Position numbers and translations under genes: made by a program | Source: DSUN01 sp035527715 | GTDB taxonomy: Bacteria; Planctomycetota; PUPC01; DSUN01 | Length of the DNA: 53,919 bases | Direction of reading: 5' to 3' | Assembly (NCBI GenBank): GCA_035527715.1 | Contig: DATKZY010000260.1 | Coordinates: 1-53,919, forward strand | Notes under the pieces: model-generated | Database searches by the model: none | Told to the model about the DNA's origin: nothing | Seen by the model: the letters and a program-made list of their open reading frames with translations, nothing else | Part shown: positions 1 through 6,949 of the stretch, piece by piece | Numbering within the stretch: position 1 is the first letter of the stretch | Layout of the letters: the number at the start of each line of letters is the position of its first letter

Positions 1-1
1 C

Positions 2-320
2 AGAATGATTGGGGGCAAAATGATTCGGGCGTGGTCCGTCTCAGACACCGCCTCCGCCAGCGAGAGATGGGGGGCTCATGGAGGCAGAGAAGGCCGTGCC
101 TCACTAGGCGGCGGACGCAGAAGAAAGGCCGATTTGCGGCCCGGAACGCGGGCGGAGACAAGAATTCCACAGTTGTACAACTGTGGAATCCTCGTTCACC
201 GCGGCGCATGACCACCCGAGCGTACCAGCGGGGTGTCCGAAACGGATCACGCCCAAATGATTCCCACCCTGACCGGTCTCCCTCCCATCATTCTGCCAGC
301 AATCATCTTGCCTGGGCCTT
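2..320. repeat. AATGATT-type interspersed repeat at window edge; no gene in 1-447
   Basis: The first 30 bases carry CAGAATGATT and CAAAATGATT in tandem. Inverted relatives appear at 255-268 and 287-312 (ATCATTCTGCC, CAATCATCTTGCC). The arms face each other across about 250 nt, so this looks like one degenerate inverted-repeat element. The short open frames across it have no ribosome site and no recognisable protein. Besides this repeat and the 26-bp palindrome at 164-189, I see nothing up to the promoter at 395. Confidence 0.4.
164..189. promoter_or_regulatory. Perfect 26-bp palindrome, operator-like
   Basis: The half-site ATTCCACAGTTGT meets its exact complement, giving 26 bp of perfect dyad symmetry with central GTAC and no loop. 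A loop-free palindrome is more like a dimeric regulator site than a hairpin terminator. It lies about 260 bp upstream of the antitoxin-like gene at 448, so a link to that gene is possible but unproven. It could instead be one more member of the local repeat population. Confidence 0.4.
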
Positions 321-394
321 CCTCTTCATTCCCCTGTCCCCCATTCCCCTGTCGTTCTTCTCCCCCCTGGCGTTGCCCACTTGCCCCGCGCCCC

Positions 395-423
395 TTGCTT
401 CCCGCTCCCAAACCGGCTATCCT
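395..423 (+). promoter_or_regulatory. Sigma70-type promoter for the antitoxin-like gene
   Basis: TTGCTT at 395-400 and TATCCT at 418-423 are separated by 17 nt. The start codon at 448 follows about 25 nt after the -10 box, with AAGGAGAGGG as ribosome site. Confidence 0.45.
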
Positions 424-447
424 GGCTCCTGCCGAAAGGAGAGGGCA

Positions 448-600
448 ATGTCAGACCTCAGTATTCGCGACTTCCCCGCCTCGACTCATCGCGAGTTGCG
501 GCGACGTGCCGCGCTCGCCGAGTTGGAACGACTGCGGTTCAGCCTTCCTCGCGGGGCGCCTACGACCGATGAGATGCTTCGCGAGGACCGCGCCCGATGA
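448..600 (+). CDS. Short FitA/VapB-like antitoxin, probably internally shortened
   Basis: This 50-residue protein begins MSDLSIRDFPASTHRELRRR, which resembles the ribbon-helix-helix DNA-binding start of FitA/VapB antitoxins. It ends TTDEMLREDRAR, resembling the C-terminal toxin-binding tail of the same group (typically 75-85 residues). The middle of the usual protein seems missing, so it may be a deletion derivative. An AAGGAGAGGG ribosome site precedes the ATG. The TGA stop overlaps the ATG of the next frame (ATGA), the classic antitoxin-toxin junction, but the toxin frame is destroyed. Function as a repressor is uncertain. Confidence 0.5.
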   Translation: MSDLSIRDFPASTHRELRRRAALAELERLRFSLPRGAPTTDEMLREDRAR

Positions 601-713
601 CGGCGGGAATCAAGTATGGTGGCCCCCGGATTCCCACGGCCCCCGAATTCCCAGGGGAAAGTGATTCGTCCCGCGCGCCAAGAAAGGAGCGTCAATGGGA
701 TCAAGGAGTCTGA
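597..713 (+). pseudogene. Remnant of a PIN-domain toxin start
   Basis: The frame overlapping the antitoxin stop reads MTAGIKYGG and then loses similarity. MTxxIKYLLDTN is a common N-terminus of VapC/FitB-type PIN nucleases, where the Asp after LL is catalytic. Here the match stops after KY. A 17-nt unit (GGCCCCCG then ATTCCCA) follows twice in tandem at 621-637 and 638-654, with 15 of 17 positions identical. The frame ends at 713, inside the next gene. I infer a toxin deleted after its first seven codons, with no catalytic residues left. Confidence 0.45.
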
Positions 714-1174
714 AGCGTCTTGAGGCTGTGGCCTGCACATTGGCGGCAGCTCTGGTCGTGACCGGCTGTTCGGCGACGGGGCCGCTCTTCTCTGGCTTGC
801 CCAGAGTCCAGAGCAATGAGGCCGCCATCATCGTCTATCGCCCTTCCTGCTTCACTTTGAGCGGCGCCTACCCGAACGTCTACCTCGATGGGGTGAAACA
901 GGCGGCCCTGCGCAATGGCGGCTATGTCGAGCTGCGAGTGCCCCCCGGCGAGCACGTGGTCGAGGCGAAAGGCTCGATCCTCCACTGGGACGGTCGGGTG
1001 CCCGTGCTGACGCGCCGGATGCGTGTGGAAGCAGCCCGCATCGGGTTCGTCCGTCTCACCATAGCCTCCGGGTCGTCCCACGGAGGCGGCCTGTTGGGTG
1101 TGACCGTGACTCTGGACGCGGTGAGCCAGGAGGCGGCCTCGCGGGAATTGTCTTCGCTTCGGCTGTGCCAGTAG
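695..1174 (+). CDS. DUF2846-like lipoprotein
   Basis: The 159-residue product starts with a signal peptide of about 24 residues and a lipobox, VVTGC, so it should be a lipid-anchored envelope protein. The mature part contains IIVYRPS, PNVYLDGVKQAAL and ELRVPPGEHVVEAKG, the pattern of DUF2846 proteins, small beta-rich lipoproteins of unknown role. The start is supported by AAAGGAG eight bases upstream. It is the first of three consecutive small lipoprotein genes and is followed 48 nt later by a TRL-like gene, so the three probably form an operon. No enzymatic motif is visible. Confidence 0.65.
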   Translation: MGSRSLKRLEAVACTLAAALVVTGCSATGPLFSGLPRVQSNEAAIIVYRPSCFTLSGAYPNVYLDGVKQAALRNGGYVELRVPPGEHVVEAKGSILHWDGRVPVLTRRMRVEAARIGFVRLTIASGSSHGGGLLGVTVTLDAVSQEAASRELSSLRLCQ

Positions 1175-1222
1175 GGGCGCCTGGCGCACGGTGCCTCGTG
1201 TCCGAAAGGAGGAAGAGAAGCC

Positions 1223-1624
1223 ATGAGATGGCTGGCGTGGGCGTGTTTGTTCGTGGCTCTGTGTTGGCTGGGCGGCTGCGTGTACCCAGTGGCGAACGCG
1301 CCGCAGGGAGCGACGACGACGGGAATCCTCCACTCCGACTTCCGCGTCGGGCTGTCCTGCGAGATCAGCGAGCCGCGGAAGTGGACCCCCATCGGGCGGG
1401 CCCGCGGCTCCACCTCGCTGTACAGCATTCTCGGGTTATTCGCCTGGGGCGATGCCAGCAGCGCCACGGCCTACGATGCCGCCGTGCGCAGCGTGGGGGC
1501 CGACGCCCTCGTGGATTACCACGCCGACGTGACCGTCTACCACGTCCTCGGCGTCTATGTCTGCGCCACCACGACCATCTCCGGGCTTGCCGTCAGAGAG
1601 GCGAAAGGAGGCGATGCGAAATGA
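1223..1624 (+). CDS. TRL-like family lipoprotein (first copy)
   Basis: This 133-residue protein has a signal peptide and lipobox (LGGC), then GILHSDF, IGRARGSTSLYSILGLFAWGD and ADALVDYHADVTVYHVLGVY. That order matches the TRL-like family of small lipoproteins (a GxxYxD start, a KxGxAxxxSILGLxxxGD core and a C-terminal beta strand). The biochemical role of the family is unknown. GAAAGGAGG lies upstream of the ATG. The stop overlaps the ATG of the next gene (ATGA), implying translational coupling with its paralogue. Confidence 0.65.
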   Translation: MRWLAWACLFVALCWLGGCVYPVANAPQGATTTGILHSDFRVGLSCEISEPRKWTPIGRARGSTSLYSILGLFAWGDASSATAYDAAVRSVGADALVDYHADVTVYHVLGVYVCATTTISGLAVREAKGGDAK

Positions 1625-2040
1625 GCACGCGACCCGCGGTTTCCGCCCTGCTGATCGCCCTCGTCGTCCTCGCCCTCGGTGGCTGCGCAGTCCACAGGCC
1701 GCCGGTCGGTGGGCTCCTATACTCCGACTGCACAATGCCTGCTGTGTGGACGGCCGCGACCCCGCACGCGACGAGCGACTACACGAACGGCCCGGCGTAT
1801 GAGAAAGTCGGCCGAACCCGTGGTGAAGCCTCCAGCACGTCAATCCTTGGCCTCGTGTGGGTGGGCGACTCGGGCGGCGGCACGGCCTACGAGCGCGCCC
1901 TCCAGAAGGTCGGCGCCGACGCGCTTCTCAGCCCCAGGCTCGACTACCACGGCTATGGCGTCCTGGGCCTCTTCGCCGAGATCACCGTCACCGTCGAGGG
2001 AGAGGGGATCCGGTTCCAGAAGCCCGACGCCCAGCGCTAG
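1621..2040 (+). CDS. TRL-like family lipoprotein (second copy)
   Basis: The 139-residue protein has a signal peptide with lipobox LALGGC, then GGLLYSDC, KVGRTRGEASSTSILGLVWVGD, KVGADALLSPRLDYHGYGVLGLFAEITVTVEG. It is a diverged tandem paralogue of the preceding gene and closer to the TRL consensus. The start is fixed by the ATGA overlap with the upstream stop, with GAAAGGAGG just ahead. Two adjacent copies suggest duplication and possible hetero-oligomerisation in the envelope. That is inference, since no function is established. Confidence 0.65.
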   Translation: MSTRPAVSALLIALVVLALGGCAVHRPPVGGLLYSDCTMPAVWTAATPHATSDYTNGPAYEKVGRTRGEASSTSILGLVWVGDSGGGTAYERALQKVGADALLSPRLDYHGYGVLGLFAEITVTVEGEGIRFQKPDAQR

Positions 2041-2442
2041 CCTCGGTCGCCGCGGCCTCGCCCAGGCGAAGGCATGGACCGAAGTTCCCCGGGCTCACGC
2101 CCGTGAAGGGTGTCAGATCTTCTCTTTTCACTTATCCGAGGCGCGCGGCAGGCCAATCGGCGATGGGCGTTGAAGTGCGCCTCGCCCGACGAGCGGTTGT
2201 GCATTGCGATTTCGGTTGTCGAGGAAGGGGAGCAGAAGGCGGCGGAAGCGCGGTGTTCGGTGATCGGTGTTCAGGGTTGGGGCTCGGCGGAGGCGAGGTC
2301 CTTCCGGCCAATTGGCGGCCTGTCGCGGGGGCGGAGTGCCTCAAGGAACGCCACAAGTGTCGGACTAATGGGGCTTTACGCAGATGATGTATGGGCATAC
2401 AGACCGCCAAACCCAGGGGCGGGGAGATTGGCGGCCTGTTGC
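2041..2442. other. Non-coding gap with short direct repeats
   Basis: No protein on either strand is convincing. A 16-nt unit, ATTGGCGGCCTGTCGC, occurs at 2311-2326 and again with one change at 2427-2442, directly against the malQ stop. A GTGTTCGGTGATCGGTGTTC motif lies near 2252-2272, and related CGAACACCG repeats are seen at 6930-6955. The gap separates tail-to-tail genes, and I see no clear U-tailed terminator. Confidence 0.4.
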
Positions 2443-3966
2443 CTATGGCTCGGCAGCTTCGTCGGGCTTGGGGAGTTCCTTGCGGCCATAGGTGAGGGCG
2501 AGGTCGAGGAGGCGCTCGCGCAGGCCGGGCGTGAGGGCGTGCTCGCGGAAGCGCCAGGTCCAGTTGCCCGAGGGCTTGCCGGGGGTGTTCATGCGGGCCT
2601 CGCCGCCAAGGCCGAGGGCGTCCTGGAGGGGGATGATGGCGACGTCGGCGACCGAGGCGTAGGCCAGGCGGGCGAGGGACCAGTTGACCGGCTCGGCCGT
2701 CGGGCCGAGGTAGCGGTGCAGGGCCGCCTTCTCCTTGGCCTCGCGGGTGTGATACCAGCCGAGCGTCGTGTCGTTGTCGTGGGTGCCGGTGTAGACGATG
2801 CAGTTCGCCCCGTAGTTGTGCGGCAGGTAGGGGTGCGTGCCGTCGGTGGTGAAGGCGAAGTGGAGGACTTTCATGCCAGGGAACTCGAATTGCTGGCGAA
2901 GGGCGTCCACGTCGGGGGTGATGAGGCCGAGGTCTTCGGCAATGATGGGCAGGTCGCCGAGTGCGGCCTTGAGGGCGTCGAAGAGCGCGGCGCCCGGCCC
3001 CTCGACCCACTGGCCGTTGATGGCGGTCGTCTCGTCGGCGGGGACCTCCCAGTAGGCGGCGAAGCCGCGGAAGTGGTCGAGGCGCACGATGTCCACGGTG
3101 CGAAAGGTCTGGCGGAAGCGGCGGACCCACCAGGCATAGCCGTCGGCGGCCATCGCGTCCCATCGGTAGAGGGGGTTGCCCCAGAGCTGGCCGGTCTTGC
3201 TGAAGTAGTCGGGCGGCACGCCGGCGACGACCGTCGGCTTCAGGTCGTCGCCGATGAGGAACAGCTCGGGGTGCGCCCAGACGTCGGCGCTGTCGAAGGC
3301 GACGAAGATGGGGATGTCGCCGACGATGCGGATGCCCTGGGCGTTCGCGTGGCGCTTCAGGTCGTCCCACTGGCGGAAGAACTGGTATTGGAGGTAGCGG
3401 TGGAGGAACATGGCATCGTCGAGGCGGCGGCGGGCCTCGGCGAGGGCGGCGGGCTCGCGGGCGGCGAGGGCGGGGTCCCAGGTGTTCCACACGGCGCCGC
3501 CGTGGGCGTCCTTGAGGGCGCGGAAGAGGGCGTAGTCGTCGAGCCAGTCGGCGTTCTCGGCGCAGAAGCGGTCGAAGGCGTCGCGGCGCTCGCCCGTCGC
3601 ATGGCGTCGGAAGCGCTCGGCTGCCCGCGCGAACAGCTCGCCTCGCCAGCCAATGACCGGGCCGAAGTCCACGTGGCCCTCAGGAAACGGCGGGGCGCTG
3701 GCCAGCTCGGCCCGCTCGATGTCGCCCTCGGAGGCCAGCCACTCGAGGTTGAGCAGCAGCGGATTGCCCGCGAAGGCCGAGAAGCAGGCGTAGGGCGAAT
3801 CGCCGTAGCCCGTCGGCCCCAGCGGCAGTATCTGCCAGAGCGACTGGCCGCCCTCGGCCAGAAAGTCGGCGAGGCGGTGGGCCGTGTGGCCCAGCTCCCC
3901 GATGCCGTAGCGGCCGGGCAGCGACGTCGGGTGCAGCAAGATCCCGGCCGAGCGCTCGAACCGCAT
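2443..3966 (-). CDS. malQ: 4-alpha-glucanotransferase (amylomaltase, GH77)
   Basis: This 507-residue enzyme transfers alpha-1,4-glucan segments between maltodextrins in the cytoplasm. It is a full-length GH77 protein: LLHPTSLPGRYGIGELG near residue 10, GDIPIFVAFDSADVWAHPELF near 216-237, nucleophile Asp297 in VRLDHFRGF, acid/base Glu344 in IIAEDLG, and Asp397 in TGTHDNDT. The ATG at 3966 has GAGGAGG seven bases upstream. The open frame extends further upstream, but that part is only the antisense of the divergent gene. A promoter lies at 4024-4051. No other maltodextrin gene is in the window except possibly the UgpC/MalK-type ATPase at 45.9 kb. Confidence 0.93.
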   Translation of the reverse strand: MRFERSAGILLHPTSLPGRYGIGELGHTAHRLADFLAEGGQSLWQILPLGPTGYGDSPYACFSAFAGNPLLLNLEWLASEGDIERAELASAPPFPEGHVDFGPVIGWRGELFARAAERFRRHATGERRDAFDRFCAENADWLDDYALFRALKDAHGGAVWNTWDPALAAREPAALAEARRRLDDAMFLHRYLQYQFFRQWDDLKRHANAQGIRIVGDIPIFVAFDSADVWAHPELFLIGDDLKPTVVAGVPPDYFSKTGQLWGNPLYRWDAMAADGYAWWVRRFRQTFRTVDIVRLDHFRGFAAYWEVPADETTAINGQWVEGPGAALFDALKAALGDLPIIAEDLGLITPDVDALRQQFEFPGMKVLHFAFTTDGTHPYLPHNYGANCIVYTGTHDNDTTLGWYHTREAKEKAALHRYLGPTAEPVNWSLARLAYASVADVAIIPLQDALGLGGEARMNTPGKPSGNWTWRFREHALTPGLRERLLDLALTYGRKELPKPDEAAEP

Positions 3967-4023
3967 CCATTCCTCCTCATGTCCTGACTCGCGTTGATTC
4001 GCGGGATTCGCGGTCTCCCTCCC

Positions 4024-4051
4024 ATCATACCGCCCGCCCAGTTCCGTGCAA
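4024..4051 (-). promoter_or_regulatory. Promoter of malQ
   Basis: Read on the minus strand, TTGCAC (4051-4046) and TATGAT (4029-4024) are separated by 16 nt. It lies back-to-back with the plus-strand promoter at 4059-4086, with only 7 nt between the two -35 boxes. Confidence 0.5.
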
Positions 4052-4058
4052 GGCGGGC

Positions 4059-4086
4059 TTGACGCCGGCGACGTGAGGAGTATCAT
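4059..4086 (+). promoter_or_regulatory. Promoter of the Gfo/Idh/MocA oxidoreductase
   Basis: TTGACG at 4059-4064 and TATCAT at 4081-4086 are 16 nt apart, about 60 nt upstream of the ATG at 4147. The pair is compactly divergent from the malQ promoter, so one regulator could affect both genes. Confidence 0.55.
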
Positions 4087-4146
4087 AGCCGTGCGCGCCC
4101 AAGCCCGGCGCGGCATCGCCGACGCACCTTGCCAAGGGGACAAGAA

Positions 4147-5409
4147 ATGGCCGACCAGTCCGTTTCCCGCAGAAGCTTCCTCCAGGGCGCCGCCGCGGCG
4201 GCGACCGCCTTCGCCATCGTGCCGCGAAGCGTCCTCGGCGGCGAGCCGGCCAAGGCCCCGCCGAGCGAGACCTTCGCCTGCGGCCTCATCGGTTGCGGCG
4301 GCCAGGCCGGCGAGGACCTCAACTCCTACATCAAGCACTGGGGCGCCGACTTCAAGGTGCTCGCCGCGGCCGACTGCCACTACGGCCGCCTCAACAACGC
4401 CAAGAAGCGCTGGGGCGAACAGGTCGAGCTGCACACCGACTGGCGCCGCGTGGTCGAGCGCAAGGACATTGACGTGGTGAGCATCGCCACGCCGCCCCAC
4501 TGGCACGCCCTCTGCTGCATCGCCGCCGCCCAGGCGGGCAAGGACATCTTGTGCGAGAAGCCGATGACGAGGTTCATCGCCGAGGGCCGCGCCGTGGTCA
4601 CCGCCGTCAAGCGCTACCGCCGCGTGTTCCAGATCGGCACGAGCGGCCGCTTCGGCGCCTGCAAGAGCGGCACCAGCCGCCAAATCCACAAGATCATGCG
4701 CAGCGGCCTCCTCAAGAACAACTGCCAGGGCGTCTTCATCCAGAAGGGCGGATTCCCCGTCAAGCGCTACTGCGGACTCGTCAACGCCAAGCCTGAGCCC
4801 GTGCCCAAGGAACTCGACTGGGACATGTATTGCGGCCCCGGCCCCCTTCGCCCCTACCACCACGACCGCTTCGGCTGGAACCACCGCTTCTACTGGGACC
4901 ACGAGGGCGGCGCCCTGGCCGACTTCGCCCAGCACCACATGGACCCCTTCCAGTGGATCTACGGCAAGGACGACGCCAGCCCCGTCGAGATCGAGTCGCT
5001 CGCGCCCCCCGCCCACCCCGAGTGCTGCACGCCCTGGGCCTGGGTCGAGCTGAAGTACGCTGATGGCATGACGCTCGTGCTCGACGGCAACGAGTGGGGG
5101 CCGCGCTACGACCGCAAGCCCGCCCGCCACGTGAAGCTCGAGGACCTCGACGCCGAGAGCCAGAAGAAGCTCGCCGAGCTGCCCGACCCCGAGCCGCTGC
5201 TGACCTTCCCCGAGGCCGTCCGCCAGCGCAAGGAGTCGGGCGGCCACGTCGAGGCGGCCCACCGCGCCATCACCATCGCACACCTTGCCAACATCTCCAT
5301 CCGCCTCGGGCGGAAGATCAAATACGACCCCGTCAAGGAGGAAGCCATCGGCGACGACGTGGCCAACCGCCTCGTCTACCAGCCCATGAGAGAACCGTGG
5401 CACCTGTAG
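4147..5409 (+). CDS. Tat-exported Gfo/Idh/MocA-family oxidoreductase
   Basis: The 420-residue protein begins with a twin-arginine signal (SRRSFLQGAAAAATAFA, residues 6-22), so it is probably folded with its NAD(P) cofactor and exported. The Rossmann start CGLIGCGGQAG and the CEKPM motif (family EKP lysine) identify a Gfo/Idh/MocA dehydrogenase. GGALADFAQHHMDPFQW carries the conserved histidine region of the substrate domain. Substrates in this family are sugars, inositols or their derivatives; the exact one cannot be read here. An AAGGGG ribosome site favours ATG 4147 over an upstream ATG. Families of exported members of this kind are typical of Planctomycetota. Confidence 0.88.
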   Translation: MADQSVSRRSFLQGAAAAATAFAIVPRSVLGGEPAKAPPSETFACGLIGCGGQAGEDLNSYIKHWGADFKVLAAADCHYGRLNNAKKRWGEQVELHTDWRRVVERKDIDVVSIATPPHWHALCCIAAAQAGKDILCEKPMTRFIAEGRAVVTAVKRYRRVFQIGTSGRFGACKSGTSRQIHKIMRSGLLKNNCQGVFIQKGGFPVKRYCGLVNAKPEPVPKELDWDMYCGPGPLRPYHHDRFGWNHRFYWDHEGGALADFAQHHMDPFQWIYGKDDASPVEIESLAPPAHPECCTPWAWVELKYADGMTLVLDGNEWGPRYDRKPARHVKLEDLDAESQKKLAELPDPEPLLTFPEAVRQRKESGGHVEAAHRAITIAHLANISIRLGRKIKYDPVKEEAIGDDVANRLVYQPMREPWHL

Positions 5410-5414
5410 GAGCC

Positions 5415-5462
5415 TAGGCCCCTCGGTCCCTTTGGTCCCTTGCGTCCCTTAGGTCCCTTTCT
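5415..5462 (+). repeat. Nine-nt tandem repeat, GGTCCCTTN
   Basis: Four to five units of GGTCCCTTN run head to tail between the oxidoreductase stop and the ribosome site of the next gene. Period and core match the complement of the ATGGGACCN hairpin arms at 6351, 10051 and 10804 (GGTCCCATN) except for A to T. Only one arm is present, so it cannot fold on itself. Confidence 0.55.
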
Positions 5463-5481
5463 TCCTCTCAGGAGGCCCCCA

Positions 5482-6339
5482 ATGCCCGCCAGCGCCGAGC
5501 TCAAGGCCCTCGTTGACCAGATCCCCGACCACGCCAAGGGCGGCAGCTACGTCAACCTCACCCCCGAAACGGGCGAGGCCATGCGAAAGCTCGCCGCCGA
5601 AATCCTCAAGGGCGGACGCGACAACGTCCTCGGCATCATCGAGATGCTCGCCGAGCCCAAGGAAGGCCAGCCCATCGCCGACATCAAGCCCCACTACGCC
5701 CTCCACATCCTCGCCGTCCAGGTCACGGGCACGGGCGACGACAAGGCCCGCGCCGACGTCGCGCTCGCCATCGCCTCCCAGGTCGGCGGCGACAAGCCCA
5801 AGGCCATCCAGAAATACCTCGTCCAGGAGCTCGGCGTCTGCGGCGGCAAAGAGGTCACCGACACCCTCGGCAAGCTCCTCCTCGACGCCGACCTGTGCGA
5901 CGACGCGGCCCGCGCCCTCGCCGCCATCAAGGACGGCGCGCCCGAGGTCCTCCTCGCCGCCCTGCCCAAGGTGAAGGACCGCGCCCGCCTGAGCGTCGTG
6001 AAGAAGCTCGCCGTGCTCAAGTGCGAGAAGGCGGCCGACGCCTTCAAGCAGGCCCTCGGCGACCAGGACCCCGACCTCCGCATCGCGGGGGGCTGGGGCA
6101 TCGCCCGCATCGCCGACGCCTCGGCCGCCGACGCCCTGCTGAAGGCCGCCGACGGCGCGAAGGACTGGCTCCGCATCAACCTCACCGACGCCGCCATGTC
6201 CCTCGCCGAGGCCCTCGTGGCCGCCGGCAAGAAGCCCGAGGCCGCCGCCATCTACGCCCACATCGCCAAGACCCGCACCGACCCGACCGAGAAGCACCTC
6301 AAGGACGCCGCCGAGCGCGGCCTCGCCGCGGCGAAGTGA
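5482..6339 (+). CDS. HEAT-repeat-like protein
   Basis: The 285-residue protein has no signal peptide or membrane segment and is an almost continuous series of paired helices of about 30 residues, for example DALLKAADGAKDWLRINLTDA and DAFKQALGDQDPDLRIAGGWGIARIADASA. That is the pattern of HEAT/PBS-lyase-type repeat scaffolds, which bind other proteins. The start at 5482 follows CAGGAGG with good spacing. It lies 72 nt downstream of the oxidoreductase in the same orientation, so co-transcription is likely. No catalytic residues are seen and its partner is unknown. Confidence 0.7.
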   Translation: MPASAELKALVDQIPDHAKGGSYVNLTPETGEAMRKLAAEILKGGRDNVLGIIEMLAEPKEGQPIADIKPHYALHILAVQVTGTGDDKARADVALAIASQVGGDKPKAIQKYLVQELGVCGGKEVTDTLGKLLLDADLCDDAARALAAIKDGAPEVLLAALPKVKDRARLSVVKKLAVLKCEKAADAFKQALGDQDPDLRIAGGWGIARIADASAADALLKAADGAKDWLRINLTDAAMSLAEALVAAGKKPEAAAIYAHIAKTRTDPTEKHLKDAAERGLAAAK

Positions 6340-6350
6340 GAGCGCGGGAG

Positions 6351-6447
6351 ATGGGGCCTATGGGACCCATGGGACCGATGGGAGCAGCCCAAGAGGGCGC
6401 TGCGCCCGGCTCTGTCCCATAGGTCCCATCGGTCCCATAGGCCCCAT
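6351..6447. repeat. ATGGGACCN hairpin element, copy 1
   Basis: The left arm (6351-6383) is a run of ATGGGNCCN nonamers. The right arm (6413-6447) is its complement, giving a stem of about 33 bp around a 29-nt loop that starts GCAGCC and ends CCGGCTC. The loop matches that of the copy at 10804-10900 in length and at both ends, so the two are homologous elements rather than chance low complexity. It lies 12 nt after a stop codon and may act as a strong transcript end, although no U-tract follows. Confidence 0.7.
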
Positions 6448-6483
6448 CGTCTTCCCCTGGACAAGGCCCTCATCTACCACTTC

Positions 6484-6786
6484 GTGCCGGGCGAGAAGCC
6501 GGGCGACTACCGCCCCGGCTTCCTCGGCCCCGACAGCGTCCTCGGCTACTACGAGTCGGGCGAGGACACCCTGCTCCTCTTCTACCTCTTCCTCCTGGCC
6601 CAGCTCAACGCCCGCGACCTGTTCCCGCCCGACCTTCACCGCTATACCACAACCCTGAGCAGCCCGCGCCTGAACCTCTACAACCCGTCGGCCCCTCCGG
6701 CCCGACGCCGCCGCGTCCCTCCGGCCCGCCGCACCCGTCCCCCCAGGCCACCCTCTGCCCCCAAACCCGCGTCTGGCAACGAGTGA
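6484..6786 (+). pseudogene. Unrecognised coding fragment downstream of the hairpin element
   Basis: From about 6455 the plus strand reads DKALIYHFVPGEKPGDYR followed by FLGPDSVLGYYESGEDTLLL and FYLFLLAQLNARDLFPPDLH, which looks like real protein with C/G-ending codons. After about 6650 it degrades into Pro/Arg-rich text and stops at 6786. There is no ribosome site. The only in-frame starts are a GTG at 6484 or positions inside the hairpin element. I think it is a gene fragment cut by that element, but I do not recognise the family. Confidence 0.3.
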
Positions 6787-6808
6787 CCGCGCCGTCACGA
6801 CCATTCGT

Positions 6809-6913
6809 CCACAGATTCACACAGATTGACACAGACAGCATGAGAACGCCGGCCGGGGTTCAAGCTGACCTCGTACCTTCTCATCATCTATGGAGATCTG
6901 TGACAATCTGTGG
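6809..6913. repeat. CCACAGATT-type inverted repeat
   Basis: CCACAGATTCACACAGATT at 6809-6827 faces AGATCTGTGACAATCTGTGG at 6894-6913. A related single arm, CCACAGATTCACGCTGATG, occurs at 14517-14535. The repeat lies between the fragment above and the 3' end of the STAND gene. No gene is visible between 6787 and 6949. Confidence 0.5.
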
Positions 6914-6949
6914 ACCGCTCTTCTTCCGTACCCGAACACCGAACACCGC

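Noticed and set aside
2110..3987. Long plus-strand open frame of 625 codons
   Set aside because: It is antisense to malQ; its Val/Gly/Glu-rich composition is the usual shadow of a GC-rich gene, while the minus strand has all GH77 motifs.
3967..5403. Upstream extension of the malQ frame to 986 codons
   Set aside because: The extra part is antisense to the Gfo/Idh/MocA gene, and a promoter plus ribosome site place the start at 3966.
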